A stretch of 64,000 nt of DNA from Pseudomonas libanensis (GTDB lineage Bacteria; Pseudomonadota; Gammaproteobacteria; Pseudomonadales; Pseudomonadaceae). Shown piece by piece: positions 35,869 through 44,235 of this stretch. The DNA lies in contig NZ_JYLH01000002.1 of assembly GCF_001439685.1 (NCBI RefSeq), positions 1-64,000 on the forward strand, read 5' to 3'. The stretch's first letter is position 1. Every line of letters starts with the position of its first letter. A program made the translations under genes and the position numbers. The notes beneath the pieces are model-generated. The model was given only the letters and a program-made list of their open reading frames with translations. It ran no database searches and had not been told where the DNA came from.

Positions 35869-37214
35869 CTCAAAGACAGCTCAAACTCGGCGCCCTGACC
35901 ATGGGCTGCGGCGGCCCGGGCCGGCATAACCTGTGGCTTGACCCGCAATTGCCGGCCGATGCCAGCGTCAACGTCGACTGGTACATCGAGATTGCGCGCC
36001 AGGCCGAGGCGGCGCTGTTCGACCTGATGTTTATTGTCGACAGCCAGTTCATCACCGAAGGCTCGCCCTCCCATTACCTCAATCGACTGGAGCCGCTGAC
36101 GCTGTTATCGGCACTGGCGGTGAGCACCCGGCATATCGGCCTGGTCGGTACGCTGACCACCTCCTACAACTCACCCTATAACGTCGCCCGGCGCCTGGCG
36201 TCCCTGGACCTGATCAGCAAAGGCCGCGCCGGCTGGAACGTGGTGACCAGCGGCGATGCCGGCACTGCGGGCAATTACAGCCGCGATGAACATTATGACT
36301 ACGCCACGCGCTATGGCCGCGCCGCCGAACATGTGCAAGTGGTGCAGGGCTTGTGGAACTCCTACGAAGAAGATGCCTTTGTGCGCAACCGCGCCACCGG
36401 CCAGTTTCTTGACCCGAGCAAGCTGCACAGCCTGAATCACCAGGGCGAACATTTCTCCGTGGTCGGGCCGCTGAATATCCAGCGCTCACCCCAGGGCCAG
36501 CCGGTGATCTTCCAGGCCGGTGACTCAGAGCCCGGCCGTGACCTGGGCGCCGCCACGGCGGATGTCATCTTCACCCATGCGGCCAGCATCGAGCAGGGCC
36601 AGGCGTTTTACCGGGATATCAAGGGCAGGGCGCTGCAACGGGGGCGCGATCCGGAGCAGCTATTGATCATGCCCGGGGCAGAAATCTACGTGGGCGATAC
36701 CGATGCGCACGCCAGGGAAATCGAGCAGCACTACCATCAGCTCGACCATAGCTTTGAATTGGCACTCAAGGAATTCGGACGTAACTTCGGTTGGCATGAT
36801 TTCAGCCAGTACGACCTGGATGCGCCATTCCCCCAAGAGAGCCTGGAGGCGGCGCGCAGCAGCTTTTTCACTGCGGCCAAGCGCATCGCTGATCACGCCG
36901 GGGAAAAAGGCTTTACCCTGCGTCAAGCCGTCGAGTTTGGCCGGCAACTGCGCCCCGGCGCCTTCGTTGGCAGCGCCGCCACGGTCGCAGAGAAAATGGC
37001 TGGCTGGCTGCAAGCGCGGGCCGTGGATGGGTTCAATATCTATATCGGGCACCCTGGGCAGTTTGATCGATTCACCCGGGAAGTCATTCCGTTGCTGCAG
37101 GATCGCGGTGTCTACCGCACGGCGTATGAAGGCTCGACGTTGCGTGAGAGCCTGGGCTTGTCGATACCAACCTGTACACCGGGCCGGGTCCAGGCGCAGT
37201 CTTGCCCAGACTAA
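35865..37214 (+). CDS. LLM-class FMN-dependent monooxygenase (NtaA/SnaA/DszA type)
   Basis: A 449-residue flavin-dependent oxygenase of the bacterial luciferase superfamily. LGALTMGCGGPGRHNLWLDP, SLDLISKGRAGWNVVTS, NYSRDEHYDYATRYGRAAEHVQVVQGLW and VIFQAGDSEPGRDLGA are signatures of the NtaA/DszA branch. Members use reduced FMN from a separate reductase to cleave sulfonates, chelators or sulfur heterocycles; the substrate here is probably an organosulfur compound, given the binding protein before it. ATG 35865 overlaps the upstream stop (ATGA). A diverged relic of a similar gene's 3' end lies at 55207-55371. Confidence 0.88.
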   Translation: MTQRQLKLGALTMGCGGPGRHNLWLDPQLPADASVNVDWYIEIARQAEAALFDLMFIVDSQFITEGSPSHYLNRLEPLTLLSALAVSTRHIGLVGTLTTSYNSPYNVARRLASLDLISKGRAGWNVVTSGDAGTAGNYSRDEHYDYATRYGRAAEHVQVVQGLWNSYEEDAFVRNRATGQFLDPSKLHSLNHQGEHFSVVGPLNIQRSPQGQPVIFQAGDSEPGRDLGAATADVIFTHAASIEQGQAFYRDIKGRALQRGRDPEQLLIMPGAEIYVGDTDAHAREIEQHYHQLDHSFELALKEFGRNFGWHDFSQYDLDAPFPQESLEAARSSFFTAAKRIADHAGEKGFTLRQAVEFGRQLRPGAFVGSAATVAEKMAGWLQARAVDGFNIYIGHPGQFDRFTREVIPLLQDRGVYRTAYEGSTLRESLGLSIPTCTPGRVQAQSCPD

Positions 37215-37476
37215 TTACAATGAGTGGTGGTTATAAGTGCTTTCGCATAAAGGTAGCGCACGCTCACTACCAACACTGATTTCAGCCTGTTTGGCAACCT
37301 GTAAGTGTTCATAACATGAGTGCGTGTTCGGGCGCACTGCCGTTTTCGGTTCGGTGCGTGCTTCCATAATAACCTCACGAGCTAAGTCGTCAGGCTGCAC
37401 ATCGACTGGCGCTTGCATGTTCAACTTTTGCTGTCGAAAAGAAGGGGCGGCACTGCCGCCCCCACCGTCGCGTCAA
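37215..37476. other. Gap without a firm gene
   Basis: Nothing firm is seen here. A minus-strand frame of 67-69 codons (37215-37424, TTG or ATG start) lacks a ribosome site and recognisable sequence. I do not call it a gene. The right edge holds the terminator of the KGG protein gene. Confidence 0.4.
37444..37462 (-). terminator. Terminator of the KGG-protein gene
   Basis: GGGGCGG and CCGCCCC form a 7-bp GC stem with a CACTG loop. On the minus strand it is followed by TTCTTTTC. It lies 15 bp after the stop of the small stress-protein gene. Confidence 0.7.
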
Positions 37477-37653
37477 TTACGACTTGCGGCCGCCGCCATG
37501 GCTTTGTTGCCCACCTTTACGGCCGGCTTCCGACGCCTTTTCACGGTCGTTGGCAAAGTTACCGCCAGATGCCTGGCCACCTTTCTTACCTGCCTCGGAA
37601 GCTTTTTGGTGATCGTTGGCGAAGTTTCCAGGGTTTTTATTACTCGTGGTCAT
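37477..37653 (-). CDS. KGG-repeat stress-induced protein (YciG/ConF-like), 58 aa
   Basis: A 58-residue very hydrophilic protein with two copies of the KGG motif: GNFANDHQKASEAGKKGG and GNFANDREKASEAGRKGG. This is the YciG/general-stress Gly-rich family, abundant in stationary phase and under osmotic or heat stress. The ribosome site GGAG lies 7 bp before the ATG (minus strand), and a strong terminator follows the stop. The frame is short but the two clean repeats make it certain to be real. Confidence 0.93.
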   Translation of the reverse strand: MTTSNKNPGNFANDHQKASEAGKKGGQASGGNFANDREKASEAGRKGGQQSHGGGRKS

Positions 37654-37958
37654 GATCGTACTCCAAAAGTAAGTGTCGTTTCGCTAGTTGCCCGTTGATA
37701 CAGCGGGCATTTACTTCGAGAAGAGCGACCGAGAAAACGTTTTTAAAATTTTTCGGCGCGGCGATGAATGGTAGTGCAGTGCAAAAAACTTATACAAGTC
37801 AGCGTTTCTTCGCACCGCTTCGTATAACTTTTGCGACCGATTCAAACGCGCCGAAACTGAATCGATAGGGTCAACGGCCGCTTCGCTTAGTTGCCTTTAT
37901 ATTGAACCTCTCGCACCCGTCCTTGACCTAACTTGCATCACTGACCTGGAGGTGCAGC

Positions 37959-38180
37959 ATGCAAACCACGTATTTCTGGATAGGCCTGGCAGTCATCCTC
38001 GTATTACTCGACCTGTGGATCATCAATAGTGTATGGCGCAGCGACAAAACCTCGGGCACCAAGGCCGGATGGACTGCGCTGGTGGTGGTGCTGCCATTTG
38101 TCGGCGCGGTGATATGGAGCGTGGCCGGCCCCCGTGGCGTAACTAAAGGCCCGTCGTCGCCGGAGCACAGCAAGGGGTGA
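37959..38180 (+). CDS. PLDc_N-domain small membrane protein
   Basis: A 73-residue inner-membrane protein with two helices (WIGLAVILVLLDLWIINSVW and LVVVLPFVGAVIWSVAGPRG). The pattern, ending in PFVGAVIWSVAGPRG, is the phospholipase D nuclease N-terminal (PLDc_N) family, which despite its name often stands alone. A good GGAGG lies before the ATG. A terminator follows at 38231. Function unknown. Confidence 0.85.
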   Translation: MQTTYFWIGLAVILVLLDLWIINSVWRSDKTSGTKAGWTALVVVLPFVGAVIWSVAGPRGVTKGPSSPEHSKG

Positions 38181-38230
38181 AAGCGGTGACGGCGCGCTGG
38201 TCCGAATGGGCGCAAATGAAGCTGAACTAA

Positions 38231-38272
38231 CCCTGCCAGCGTGCCCTCGCAAGACTATGCACGCTGGCAGGG
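38231..38272 (+). terminator. Strong hairpin after the PLDc_N gene
   Basis: CCCTGCCAGCGTG (38231-38243) and its perfect complement (38260-38272) form a 13-bp stem with a 16-base loop, followed by a T-containing stretch. It lies 50 bp after the stop and just before the ThDP-enzyme gene. Confidence 0.65.
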
Positions 38273-38308
38273 ACTTCTGTTCTCTGAAATAAAGGAGAAA
38301 ACCATCCG

Positions 38309-40102
38309 ATGACAATGACAGTAGGCGACTTTCTGGTTGAACGGCTCAGCGAGTGGGGCGTAACGCGTATTTTCGGTTACCCCGGCGACGGTATCAACGG
38401 GGTGTTCGGCGCCTTGAATCGGGCCAAGGGCAAGATCGAATTCGTCCAGGCGCGCCATGAAGAAATGGCCGCTTTCATGGCCTCGGCCCATGCCAAATTC
38501 ACCGGTGAATTGGGGGTGTGCATCGCCACTTCCGGTCCGGGTGCTGCGCATCTGCTCACTGGCCTGTATGACGCGCGTATGGACCACATGCCGGTGCTGG
38601 CTATTGTTGGGCAGCAGGCCAGGGCCGCACTGGGCAGTCATTACCAGCAGGAACTGGACCTGCTCTCGATGTTCAAGGATGTCGCCGGGGCTTTTGTGCA
38701 ACAGGCCTCGGCCCCGGCGCAGGTGCGCCATCTGGTGGACCGCGCGGTGCGCACCGCCGTGGGCGAGCGCAGGGTCACCGCGATCATCCTGCCCAACGAT
38801 CTGCAGGAGCAGCCTTACGAAGCGCCAGCCCGAGCCCATGGCACTGTGCATTCCGGCGTCGGTTACACCAAACCCAGGGTACTGCCCTATGCCGCCGACT
38901 TGCAGCGCGCTGCCGAGGTGCTGAACGGCGGCGAAAAGGTCGCCATCCTGGTTGGCGCCGGTGCGTTGGGGGCCACCGATGAAGTCATCGCCATTGCCGA
39001 GGCGCTGGGCGCCGGAGCCGCCAAAGCCCTGCTCGGCAAGGCCGTGCTGCCTGACGACTTGCCTTGGGTCACCGGTAGCATTGGCCTGCTCGGTACCGAG
39101 CCCAGCTATAAGCTGATGACCGAGTGCGACACCCTGTTGATGATCGGCTCGGGTTTTCCCTATTCCGAATTCCTGCCCAGGGAAGGCCAGGCCCGTGGTG
39201 TGCAGATCGACCTGCAACCGGACATGCTGAGCCTGCGCTACCCCATGGAAGTCAACCTGGTGGGTGACGCCAAGGAAACCCTGGCGGCATTGCTGCCGTT
39301 GCTGGAACGCAAGAGCCAGCGCAAGTGGCGCAAGCAGGTCGAAGGCTGGCGTGGCAGTTGGGAAAAGACCCTGGAAAAGCGCGCCCTGGCCAAGGCCAAG
39401 CCGATCAACCCGCAGCGCGTCGTGCATGAACTGTCGCCCCGCCTGCCCGACCACGCAATCATCACCTGCGACTCCGGCTCCTGCGCCAACTGGTACGCCC
39501 GCGACCTGAAGATCCGCCGCGGCATGCAATGCTCGCTGTCCGGCGGCCTGGCATCCATGGGCGCCGCCGTGCCCTATGCCATCGCGGCCAAATTTGCCCA
39601 TCCACAACGCACCGTTGTGGCGCTGGTAGGGGATGGGGCGATGCAGATGAACAACCTGGCCGAGTTGATCACCGTGGCCAAGTATTGGCGACAGTGGCAA
39701 AGCCCGAAGTGGATCTGCGCAGTGTTCAATAACGAAGACCTCAACCAGGTCACCTGGGAGCAGCGGGTCATGGAAGGCGATCCGAAGTTCGAAGCCTCCC
39801 AGAATATTCCCGATGTGCCGTACCACCTGTTCGCCATTTCCCTGGGGCTCAAAGGCATCTTCGTCGAGCATGAAGACGACGTCGCCGCGGCGTGGGAGCA
39901 GGCGCTGGCATCGGACGTCCCGGTGCTGATCGAGTTCAAGACCGATCCCAACGTGCCGCCACTGCCGCCGCATATCAAGCTGGAGCAGGCGAAGAAGTTT
40001 GCCTCCACATTGCTCCAAGGGGATCCGCAGGAGGCCGGGGTAATCGTGCAAACCGCCAAGCAAGTGCTGGCCAGCGTATTGCCGGGGGGCGCGAAGAAAT
40101 AG
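38309..40102 (+). CDS. Thiamine-diphosphate enzyme, pyruvate oxidase/acetolactate synthase-like
   Basis: A 597-residue ThDP enzyme. The N-terminal Pyr domain has GYPGDGINGVFGAL and the catalytic Glu in ARHEEMAAFMA. The central domain is FAD/ADP-binding-like, and the C-terminal PP domain carries the ThDP/Mg motif GDGAMQMNN...NNEDLNQVTWE. The order and GYPGDGING fit PoxB-like pyruvate oxidases, which would turn pyruvate into acetate and CO2 at the membrane; acetolactate synthase is less likely with no small subunit nearby. The start has AAAGGAG upstream. Confidence 0.87.
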   Translation: MTMTVGDFLVERLSEWGVTRIFGYPGDGINGVFGALNRAKGKIEFVQARHEEMAAFMASAHAKFTGELGVCIATSGPGAAHLLTGLYDARMDHMPVLAIVGQQARAALGSHYQQELDLLSMFKDVAGAFVQQASAPAQVRHLVDRAVRTAVGERRVTAIILPNDLQEQPYEAPARAHGTVHSGVGYTKPRVLPYAADLQRAAEVLNGGEKVAILVGAGALGATDEVIAIAEALGAGAAKALLGKAVLPDDLPWVTGSIGLLGTEPSYKLMTECDTLLMIGSGFPYSEFLPREGQARGVQIDLQPDMLSLRYPMEVNLVGDAKETLAALLPLLERKSQRKWRKQVEGWRGSWEKTLEKRALAKAKPINPQRVVHELSPRLPDHAIITCDSGSCANWYARDLKIRRGMQCSLSGGLASMGAAVPYAIAAKFAHPQRTVVALVGDGAMQMNNLAELITVAKYWRQWQSPKWICAVFNNEDLNQVTWEQRVMEGDPKFEASQNIPDVPYHLFAISLGLKGIFVEHEDDVAAAWEQALASDVPVLIEFKTDPNVPPLPPHIKLEQAKKFASTLLQGDPQEAGVIVQTAKQVLASVLPGGAKK

Positions 40103-40303
40103 GCGGGCAATGAGCTTGGCCCAGGCGCAGCTGACGCAGGCAAAGCCAATACCGCAAAGGTTCGAGCCCATTGCCGGAAGGAGACTGCCGTTTGTCTGTG
40201 CAGGTCTATCGCAAGTGAACCCCGGGACATCGATTGTCCTCCACAGGCGTGTATGCCCGAAAATGCAATCGACAGGCGCATCTCTGCGCTCGAGGAGGGA
40301 GGT

Positions 40304-40483
40304 ATGAACAAGCCGTCATCGCCAGGCCCAGGCACCCATGCCGGGCAAAAAGTACGCCCTGATACGGCAAAACGAAACGATAAGTCAGAAGACCCGAATG
40401 TCGAGCGCCCTTGGGAAGCGGATGTGGACCAGGGCGGCGTAGCCCCTGGCGGGCCGTCCAAGGACCCTGAATCAGGCGCATGA
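40304..40483 (+). CDS. Small hydrophilic hypothetical protein, 59 aa
   Basis: A 59-residue charged, Pro/Gly-rich and probably disordered protein (MNKPSSPGPGTHAGQKVRPD...). The very strong ribosome site GGAGGGAGG directly before the ATG supports it. It lies 200 bp after the ThDP enzyme. Function unknown. Confidence 0.6.
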   Translation: MNKPSSPGPGTHAGQKVRPDTAKRNDKSEDPNVERPWEADVDQGGVAPGGPSKDPESGA

Positions 40484-40521
40484 CCGACGGCCCTGTAGGG
40501 GCAGGGCCGCCAGCAGCGGTT

Positions 40522-40803
40522 TTAATCGTCCACAGTGAAAGTGACCCAGCCCGGCCCATCGGTGGGTCTTTGAATTTCAGCAATCACCCCGCTCACAGAG
40601 GTGCCGTCGGGCAAATTCACCGTCACGAAGTTCGGGTGGCCTGGCCATTCAAGCGGGGTATCGAATGCCAACCGCACCACCGTGGGTTTACCGCTGCTGC
40701 TCATGTGGATGTTTACCGAGTCATTCAGGCATTCATCTGAGCTGGTGCCTAGATGGCGCGATGCGGTGATGACACTTGTAGAACCTTCAAAGTCGTAAGA
40801 CAT
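40522..40803 (-). CDS. Hypothetical protein, 93 aa
   Basis: An unrecognised soluble 93-residue protein (MSYDFEGSTSVITASRHLG...), with beta-rich sequence in its second half (TVVRLAFDTPLEWPGHPNFVTVNLPDGTSVSGVIAEIQ). It is convergent with the 59-residue protein gene and 42 bp downstream of the membrane protein gene on the same strand. No function can be assigned. Confidence 0.6.
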   Translation of the reverse strand: MSYDFEGSTSVITASRHLGTSSDECLNDSVNIHMSSSGKPTVVRLAFDTPLEWPGHPNFVTVNLPDGTSVSGVIAEIQRPTDGPGWVTFTVDD

Positions 40804-40845
40804 ACTTGCGTACCTTTCGTAGTAAGAGTGCGGAGGCGCGGGCAG

Positions 40846-41298
40846 TTATCTGCGGCGTTGAGTGTTCATCCAACAGGCACGCGCAATCGCAATGCCGGCT
40901 ACCAGCAAGGCGGCGCCTGTTGCAATCAGTAAGTAGGGTGGCTGACTGGTTTCCCGCCTGCCGGTTTCTTCCCGGCGTTGACTGGCCGGTGCGGATTCAG
41001 GCGCCTGCGTGGGGGCGTCGACCTGCATTTCCTGCAGTTTCAGGCGTGCGCCATCGTTCAACACCAGGGTCAAGTCCTCGATAGTGCCGGCGACCCGATC
41101 AGGAAACACCGGCTCGCCGTTGGCATCCAGTTCGTCATACAGGAACTTCTGGCCTTCCAGCCATCCCACCGCAGTCATCAGCTCGGGACCGAGGTAGTAC
41201 TTTCCATCCAGGAAGAATCCACCGAAATTCTTCGTGCGCTCCAGGTTTTGCACGGTGTAGCGCTGGCCGGGTCTCATTCCGGTTGCTGAGTCGATCAT
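40846..41298 (-). CDS. Hypothetical protein with C-terminal membrane anchor
   Basis: A 150-residue protein. The first 100 residues (GMRPGQRYTVQNLERTKNFGGFFLDGKYYLGPELMTAVGWLEGQKF) are unrecognised. A Pro/Ala/Arg-rich linker follows, then one membrane helix (YLLIATGAALLVAGIAIA) and a basic tail, so most of it is probably cytoplasmic and tail-anchored. ATG 41298 follows GGAGGAAG; upstream in-frame starts lack such a site. Confidence 0.65.
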   Translation of the reverse strand: MIDSATGMRPGQRYTVQNLERTKNFGGFFLDGKYYLGPELMTAVGWLEGQKFLYDELDANGEPVFPDRVAGTIEDLTLVLNDGARLKLQEMQVDAPTQAPESAPASQRREETGRRETSQPPYLLIATGAALLVAGIAIARACWMNTQRRR

Positions 41299-41490
41299 GA
41301 TGACTTCCTCCATTGACATGTCCTGCGATAGAGGAGGCTGGGTAAATGATCGTTCAATCCAAATGACCGAAAGGCACTGCAACGCTTGCCAGCGTTCCCA
41401 TCTTGCACAACTGCTGTGCAGCTCCAGGGGTTAATCCGCTGAGCCGCCATGCCTATAGTTCCCTCACCAGCACAGACCGAGGTGAGCCTG

Positions 41491-42423
41491 ATGAACCGTG
41501 AATTGCAACCCGCACCAAGCGACATGCACCAAGTGGACGCCGAGTACTTCGAATACAGCAAGGCGGCCAACCCCATCAGCGCCAATCTCATCCCGCGGAT
41601 TCCCTACCACAGCTTTCCTGCCTCGCTGTATGCCAGCGGCCCCTCGCGGGTGATACCGCTGGACCTCAGCGACGCCCTGGGCTGTGAGGGGCCGGCGACC
41701 GGGCCCGGGCTGTGTGCGAACTTCATGCGCCTTAATCGGGGCGACACCCTCAGCCTGCAACCGAATGCGACCTCCCAGGTGTTCTACGTGATTGCCGGGG
41801 AGGGCAGCGTGGCCCAGGGGGCGCATGAGATTCAATGGTCCAAAGGCTGCTTTATCGCCTTGCCCGGCTTGCAGGCGGCGCACTTTCGCGCAAGCCAGGA
41901 TGCGCGTCTTTACTATGTGCACGATGAACCGTTATTGCGTTACCTGGGGGTGACACGCAGCGCAGACCGTTTTACGCCGACGCTGTACCCCGCGGCACTG
42001 GCCAACGCAAAACTGCGTGAAGCGGCGGATGATCCCCGTGCGCAGGACCGCAGCCGCATCAGCATTCTGCTGGGCAATCGCAACTTCCCGCAGACCCGCA
42101 CGGTGACCCATGTGCTGTGGGCAATGTACGGGATCCTGCCGGCGGGCTCGGTGCAGAAACCCCATCGGCATCAGTCGATTGCGCTGGACTTCATCATTGA
42201 TTGCCCGCGGGGGTGTTACTCCCTGGTAGGCACCGAGCTGGATGCGGATGGGCAGATCCGCAACCCGCAGCGGGTGGATTGGTCGCCGGGCCTGGCGTTT
42301 GTCACACCGCCTGGGTACTGGCACGCACACTTCAATGAATCAGACACCGAGGCGTTCTTGATCCCGATCCAGGATGCCGGGCTGCAAACTTACCTGCGCT
42401 CCCTGGATATTCGTTTCAGCTGA
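41491..42423 (+). CDS. Bicupin protein, gentisate dioxygenase-like
   Basis: A 310-residue protein of two cupin domains. The first has FYVIAGEGSVAQGAHEIQWSKGCFIALPG and the second KPHRHQSIALDFIIDCPRG and FVTPPGYWHAHFNESD. The His pairs in the second cupin could bind iron or manganese, as in gentisate 1,2-dioxygenases. The first cupin lacks a clear metal set. ATG 41491 follows GAGG by 8 bp. It is convergent with a LysR regulator 1 bp away. No aromatic-degradation partner genes are nearby, so the substrate is open. Confidence 0.72.
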   Translation: MNRELQPAPSDMHQVDAEYFEYSKAANPISANLIPRIPYHSFPASLYASGPSRVIPLDLSDALGCEGPATGPGLCANFMRLNRGDTLSLQPNATSQVFYVIAGEGSVAQGAHEIQWSKGCFIALPGLQAAHFRASQDARLYYVHDEPLLRYLGVTRSADRFTPTLYPAALANAKLREAADDPRAQDRSRISILLGNRNFPQTRTVTHVLWAMYGILPAGSVQKPHRHQSIALDFIIDCPRGCYSLVGTELDADGQIRNPQRVDWSPGLAFVTPPGYWHAHFNESDTEAFLIPIQDAGLQTYLRSLDIRFS

Positions 42424-42424
42424 A

Positions 42425-43327
42425 TCATTTCCAGTCAGGTGCCTGGCCCAATCGTTCAACGATAAAGTCGATAAAACACCTGACCTTGGACGACACGATG
42501 CGCTTGGGCGGGTAGACAAACCACACGGCAAACGCCCGCTCGACATCGCGAACGCGCCACTGCGGCAACCACACCACAAGCTCGCCGGCGTCGATGCTGC
42601 GGGCCACCAGCCAGTCCGGCAGCAACGCAAAGCCCAGGCCTTGGCGTGCAGCGATCAACTGCGCGTCGAGATCGTTGATGCGAATACAGGTGGCATGCAT
42701 CAGCGGTAACGCCAGGTCGCCGTTCACAAAGGTAATAGCGCTGGAAGTCGTACCCACCACGGCAGGCAAACCGGCCAGGTCGGTGGGCGTTGACGGGGGC
42801 GGGTACTGCATCGCGAACGCCGCACTGGCCACCACAAAGTACTGGCCGTCGCTGAGTTTGCGGGCCTTGAGCGTGGAATCGGCCAGCGCGCCAATGCGAA
42901 TGGCCAGGTCGACGCCGGCATGGATCAGGTTGACCTGGGCGTTATCCAGCACCAGCTCCACGCTGATTTGCGGGTAGCGCACGCGGAAATCGTTCAAGGC
43001 CGGCAGGATGTGATGCCGGGCAAATGCCGGCGGCAGGTTGAGTTTCAACAAGCCTCGGGGCTGCTGGTTCAACGCCGAGGTGGCGGCCTTGGCGTGTTCC
43101 AGCTCATCCAACACCCTGCGAGCGTGCATCAGGAAGGTCTGGCCTCCTTCAGTCAGGTGCAGCGTGCGAGTGGAGCGGTTGAACAACGCGATGCCCAGGT
43201 CTTGCTCAAGATCCTTCACGTAGCGCGACACCGTGGACGCCTTGATGCCCAGGCGCTCGGCGGCGCGGGAGAAGTTATTGCCTTCGGCGGCTTCGACGAA
43301 GGCGGTGAGGGCGGCGAAATAGTCCAA
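42425..43327 (-). CDS. LysR-family transcriptional regulator
   Basis: A 300-residue LysR regulator. The HTH (NFSRAAERLGIKASTVSRYVKDLEQDLGIALFNRSTRTLHLTEGG) is at the N-terminus and the substrate-binding domain follows (LRALSF-like ISVELVLDNAQVNLIHAGVDLAIRIG), of the DsdC/AaeR-like CrgA type. TTG 43327 is chosen because GAGG lies 6 bp upstream and the length becomes typical; another TTG at 43360 exists. It is convergent with the bicupin gene. Confidence 0.88.
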   Translation of the reverse strand: MDYFAALTAFVEAAEGNNFSRAAERLGIKASTVSRYVKDLEQDLGIALFNRSTRTLHLTEGGQTFLMHARRVLDELEHAKAATSALNQQPRGLLKLNLPPAFARHHILPALNDFRVRYPQISVELVLDNAQVNLIHAGVDLAIRIGALADSTLKARKLSDGQYFVVASAAFAMQYPPPSTPTDLAGLPAVVGTTSSAITFVNGDLALPLMHATCIRINDLDAQLIAARQGLGFALLPDWLVARSIDAGELVVWLPQWRVRDVERAFAVWFVYPPKRIVSSKVRCFIDFIVERLGQAPDWK

Positions 43328-43382
43328 GGGCAGCCTCGTTGTCGAGCATGGCGCAATCAAAGGGCGACAGGGGGAGGGCGGC

Positions 43383-44036
43383 TCACATGCGTGGCTGGAT
43401 GCTGTAGACGCAACGCCGATCCCCGGAAATCAGGTATTCACAACGCTCGACCACGACGCTGTCGCCCAGGGCTGCGCGGAATATCTGCAGTTCCGACCGG
43501 CAGAAGCCCTGGCATTTGCGGGCCGCCGCGCAGATCGGGCAGTGATTCTCGATCAGCAGCCAGCCGTCGCCCGCCGCCTCCATTTGCGCCATGTAGCCGG
43601 CACGTTCACGGATGCCTACAAGGATGCGCACCTTTTCTTCCAGGGATGAGGCTTTCTCGCAGGCCTGGAGGTATTCGCGTCGATTGGTCGTTTCCATGCT
43701 GGCGATTATTTTCTCGACCCCCTCGGTGCCGAAAACCCCTTCGATGGTTTCGATCAGGTGCAGGGTCAACACGCTGTGGGCGTCCGGAAACTTGCCGTGG
43801 CCGGTATCGGTCAACGCCCATCTCAGGGACGGTCGGCCGGCGCCGCTGGTCGGTGCGCACATGCCGGTGATCAGCTCTGACGCCTGCAATTTCTGAATGT
43901 GCTGCCGGGTGGCTTCGAAGGTCACTTCAAGCAGAGTCGCCAGTTCAGTGGTCTTCAAGGGGCCACGGGTCTTGAGCATGAACAGGATGCGATCGGCTGT
44001 GGAGGCCTGGGTGTCGTCGTTAGTTCTGGTGGTCAT
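43383..44036 (-). CDS. SufR-like winged-helix regulator with a C-terminal cysteine cluster
   Basis: A 217-residue regulator. An N-terminal winged helix (RILFMLKTRGPLKTTELATLLEVTFEATRQHIQKLQASELI) is joined to a domain with CPICAAARKCQGFC and further Cys near the C-terminus. This arrangement resembles SufR, the iron-sulfur-binding repressor, so a redox or Fe-S ligand is plausible. ATG 44036 is chosen by alignment to the fold; an upstream frame reaches 44105. It is divergent from an MFS exporter with an imperfect palindrome between them, the probable operator. Confidence 0.75.
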   Translation of the reverse strand: MTTRTNDDTQASTADRILFMLKTRGPLKTTELATLLEVTFEATRQHIQKLQASELITGMCAPTSGAGRPSLRWALTDTGHGKFPDAHSVLTLHLIETIEGVFGTEGVEKIIASMETTNRREYLQACEKASSLEEKVRILVGIRERAGYMAQMEAAGDGWLLIENHCPICAAARKCQGFCRSELQIFRAALGDSVVVERCEYLISGDRRCVYSIQPRM

Positions 44037-44173
44037 AGGTTGCGCGTAACCATGGGAAATGAAGGCATCACTGACGTCCGTCGACTGTGGCGTCACCCAT
44101 TGCATAAGGGCAGGGGCCTGCCAGCATAGTCAGTTTTGACGGTCAGGAAAATCACTTAAAAAAAGGCAGGACA

Positions 44174-44199
44174 ATTACACAAGGTTTATCTTTTGTAAT
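44174..44199. promoter_or_regulatory. Inverted repeat between the SufR-like regulator and the MFS gene
   Basis: ATTACACAAG (44174-44183) and CTTTTGTAAT (44190-44199) are inverted repeats with one mismatch, separated by 6 bp. It lies 37 bp before the MFS start. As the only clear palindrome in the divergent gap it is the likely operator of the regulator. Confidence 0.55.
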
Positions 44200-44235
44200 A
44201 CAGTGATCCCAGGTTAATCAGACTTGGATATCAGG

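Noticed and set aside
37215..37424. A minus-strand frame of 67-69 codons after the monooxygenase
   Set aside because: No ribosome site, no known sequence pattern and a terminator between it and the KGG gene.
38255..40171. A 638-codon open frame on the minus strand, opposite the ThDP enzyme
   Set aside because: The plus strand has full ThDP motifs and a ribosome site. The opposite frame shows no family signature.
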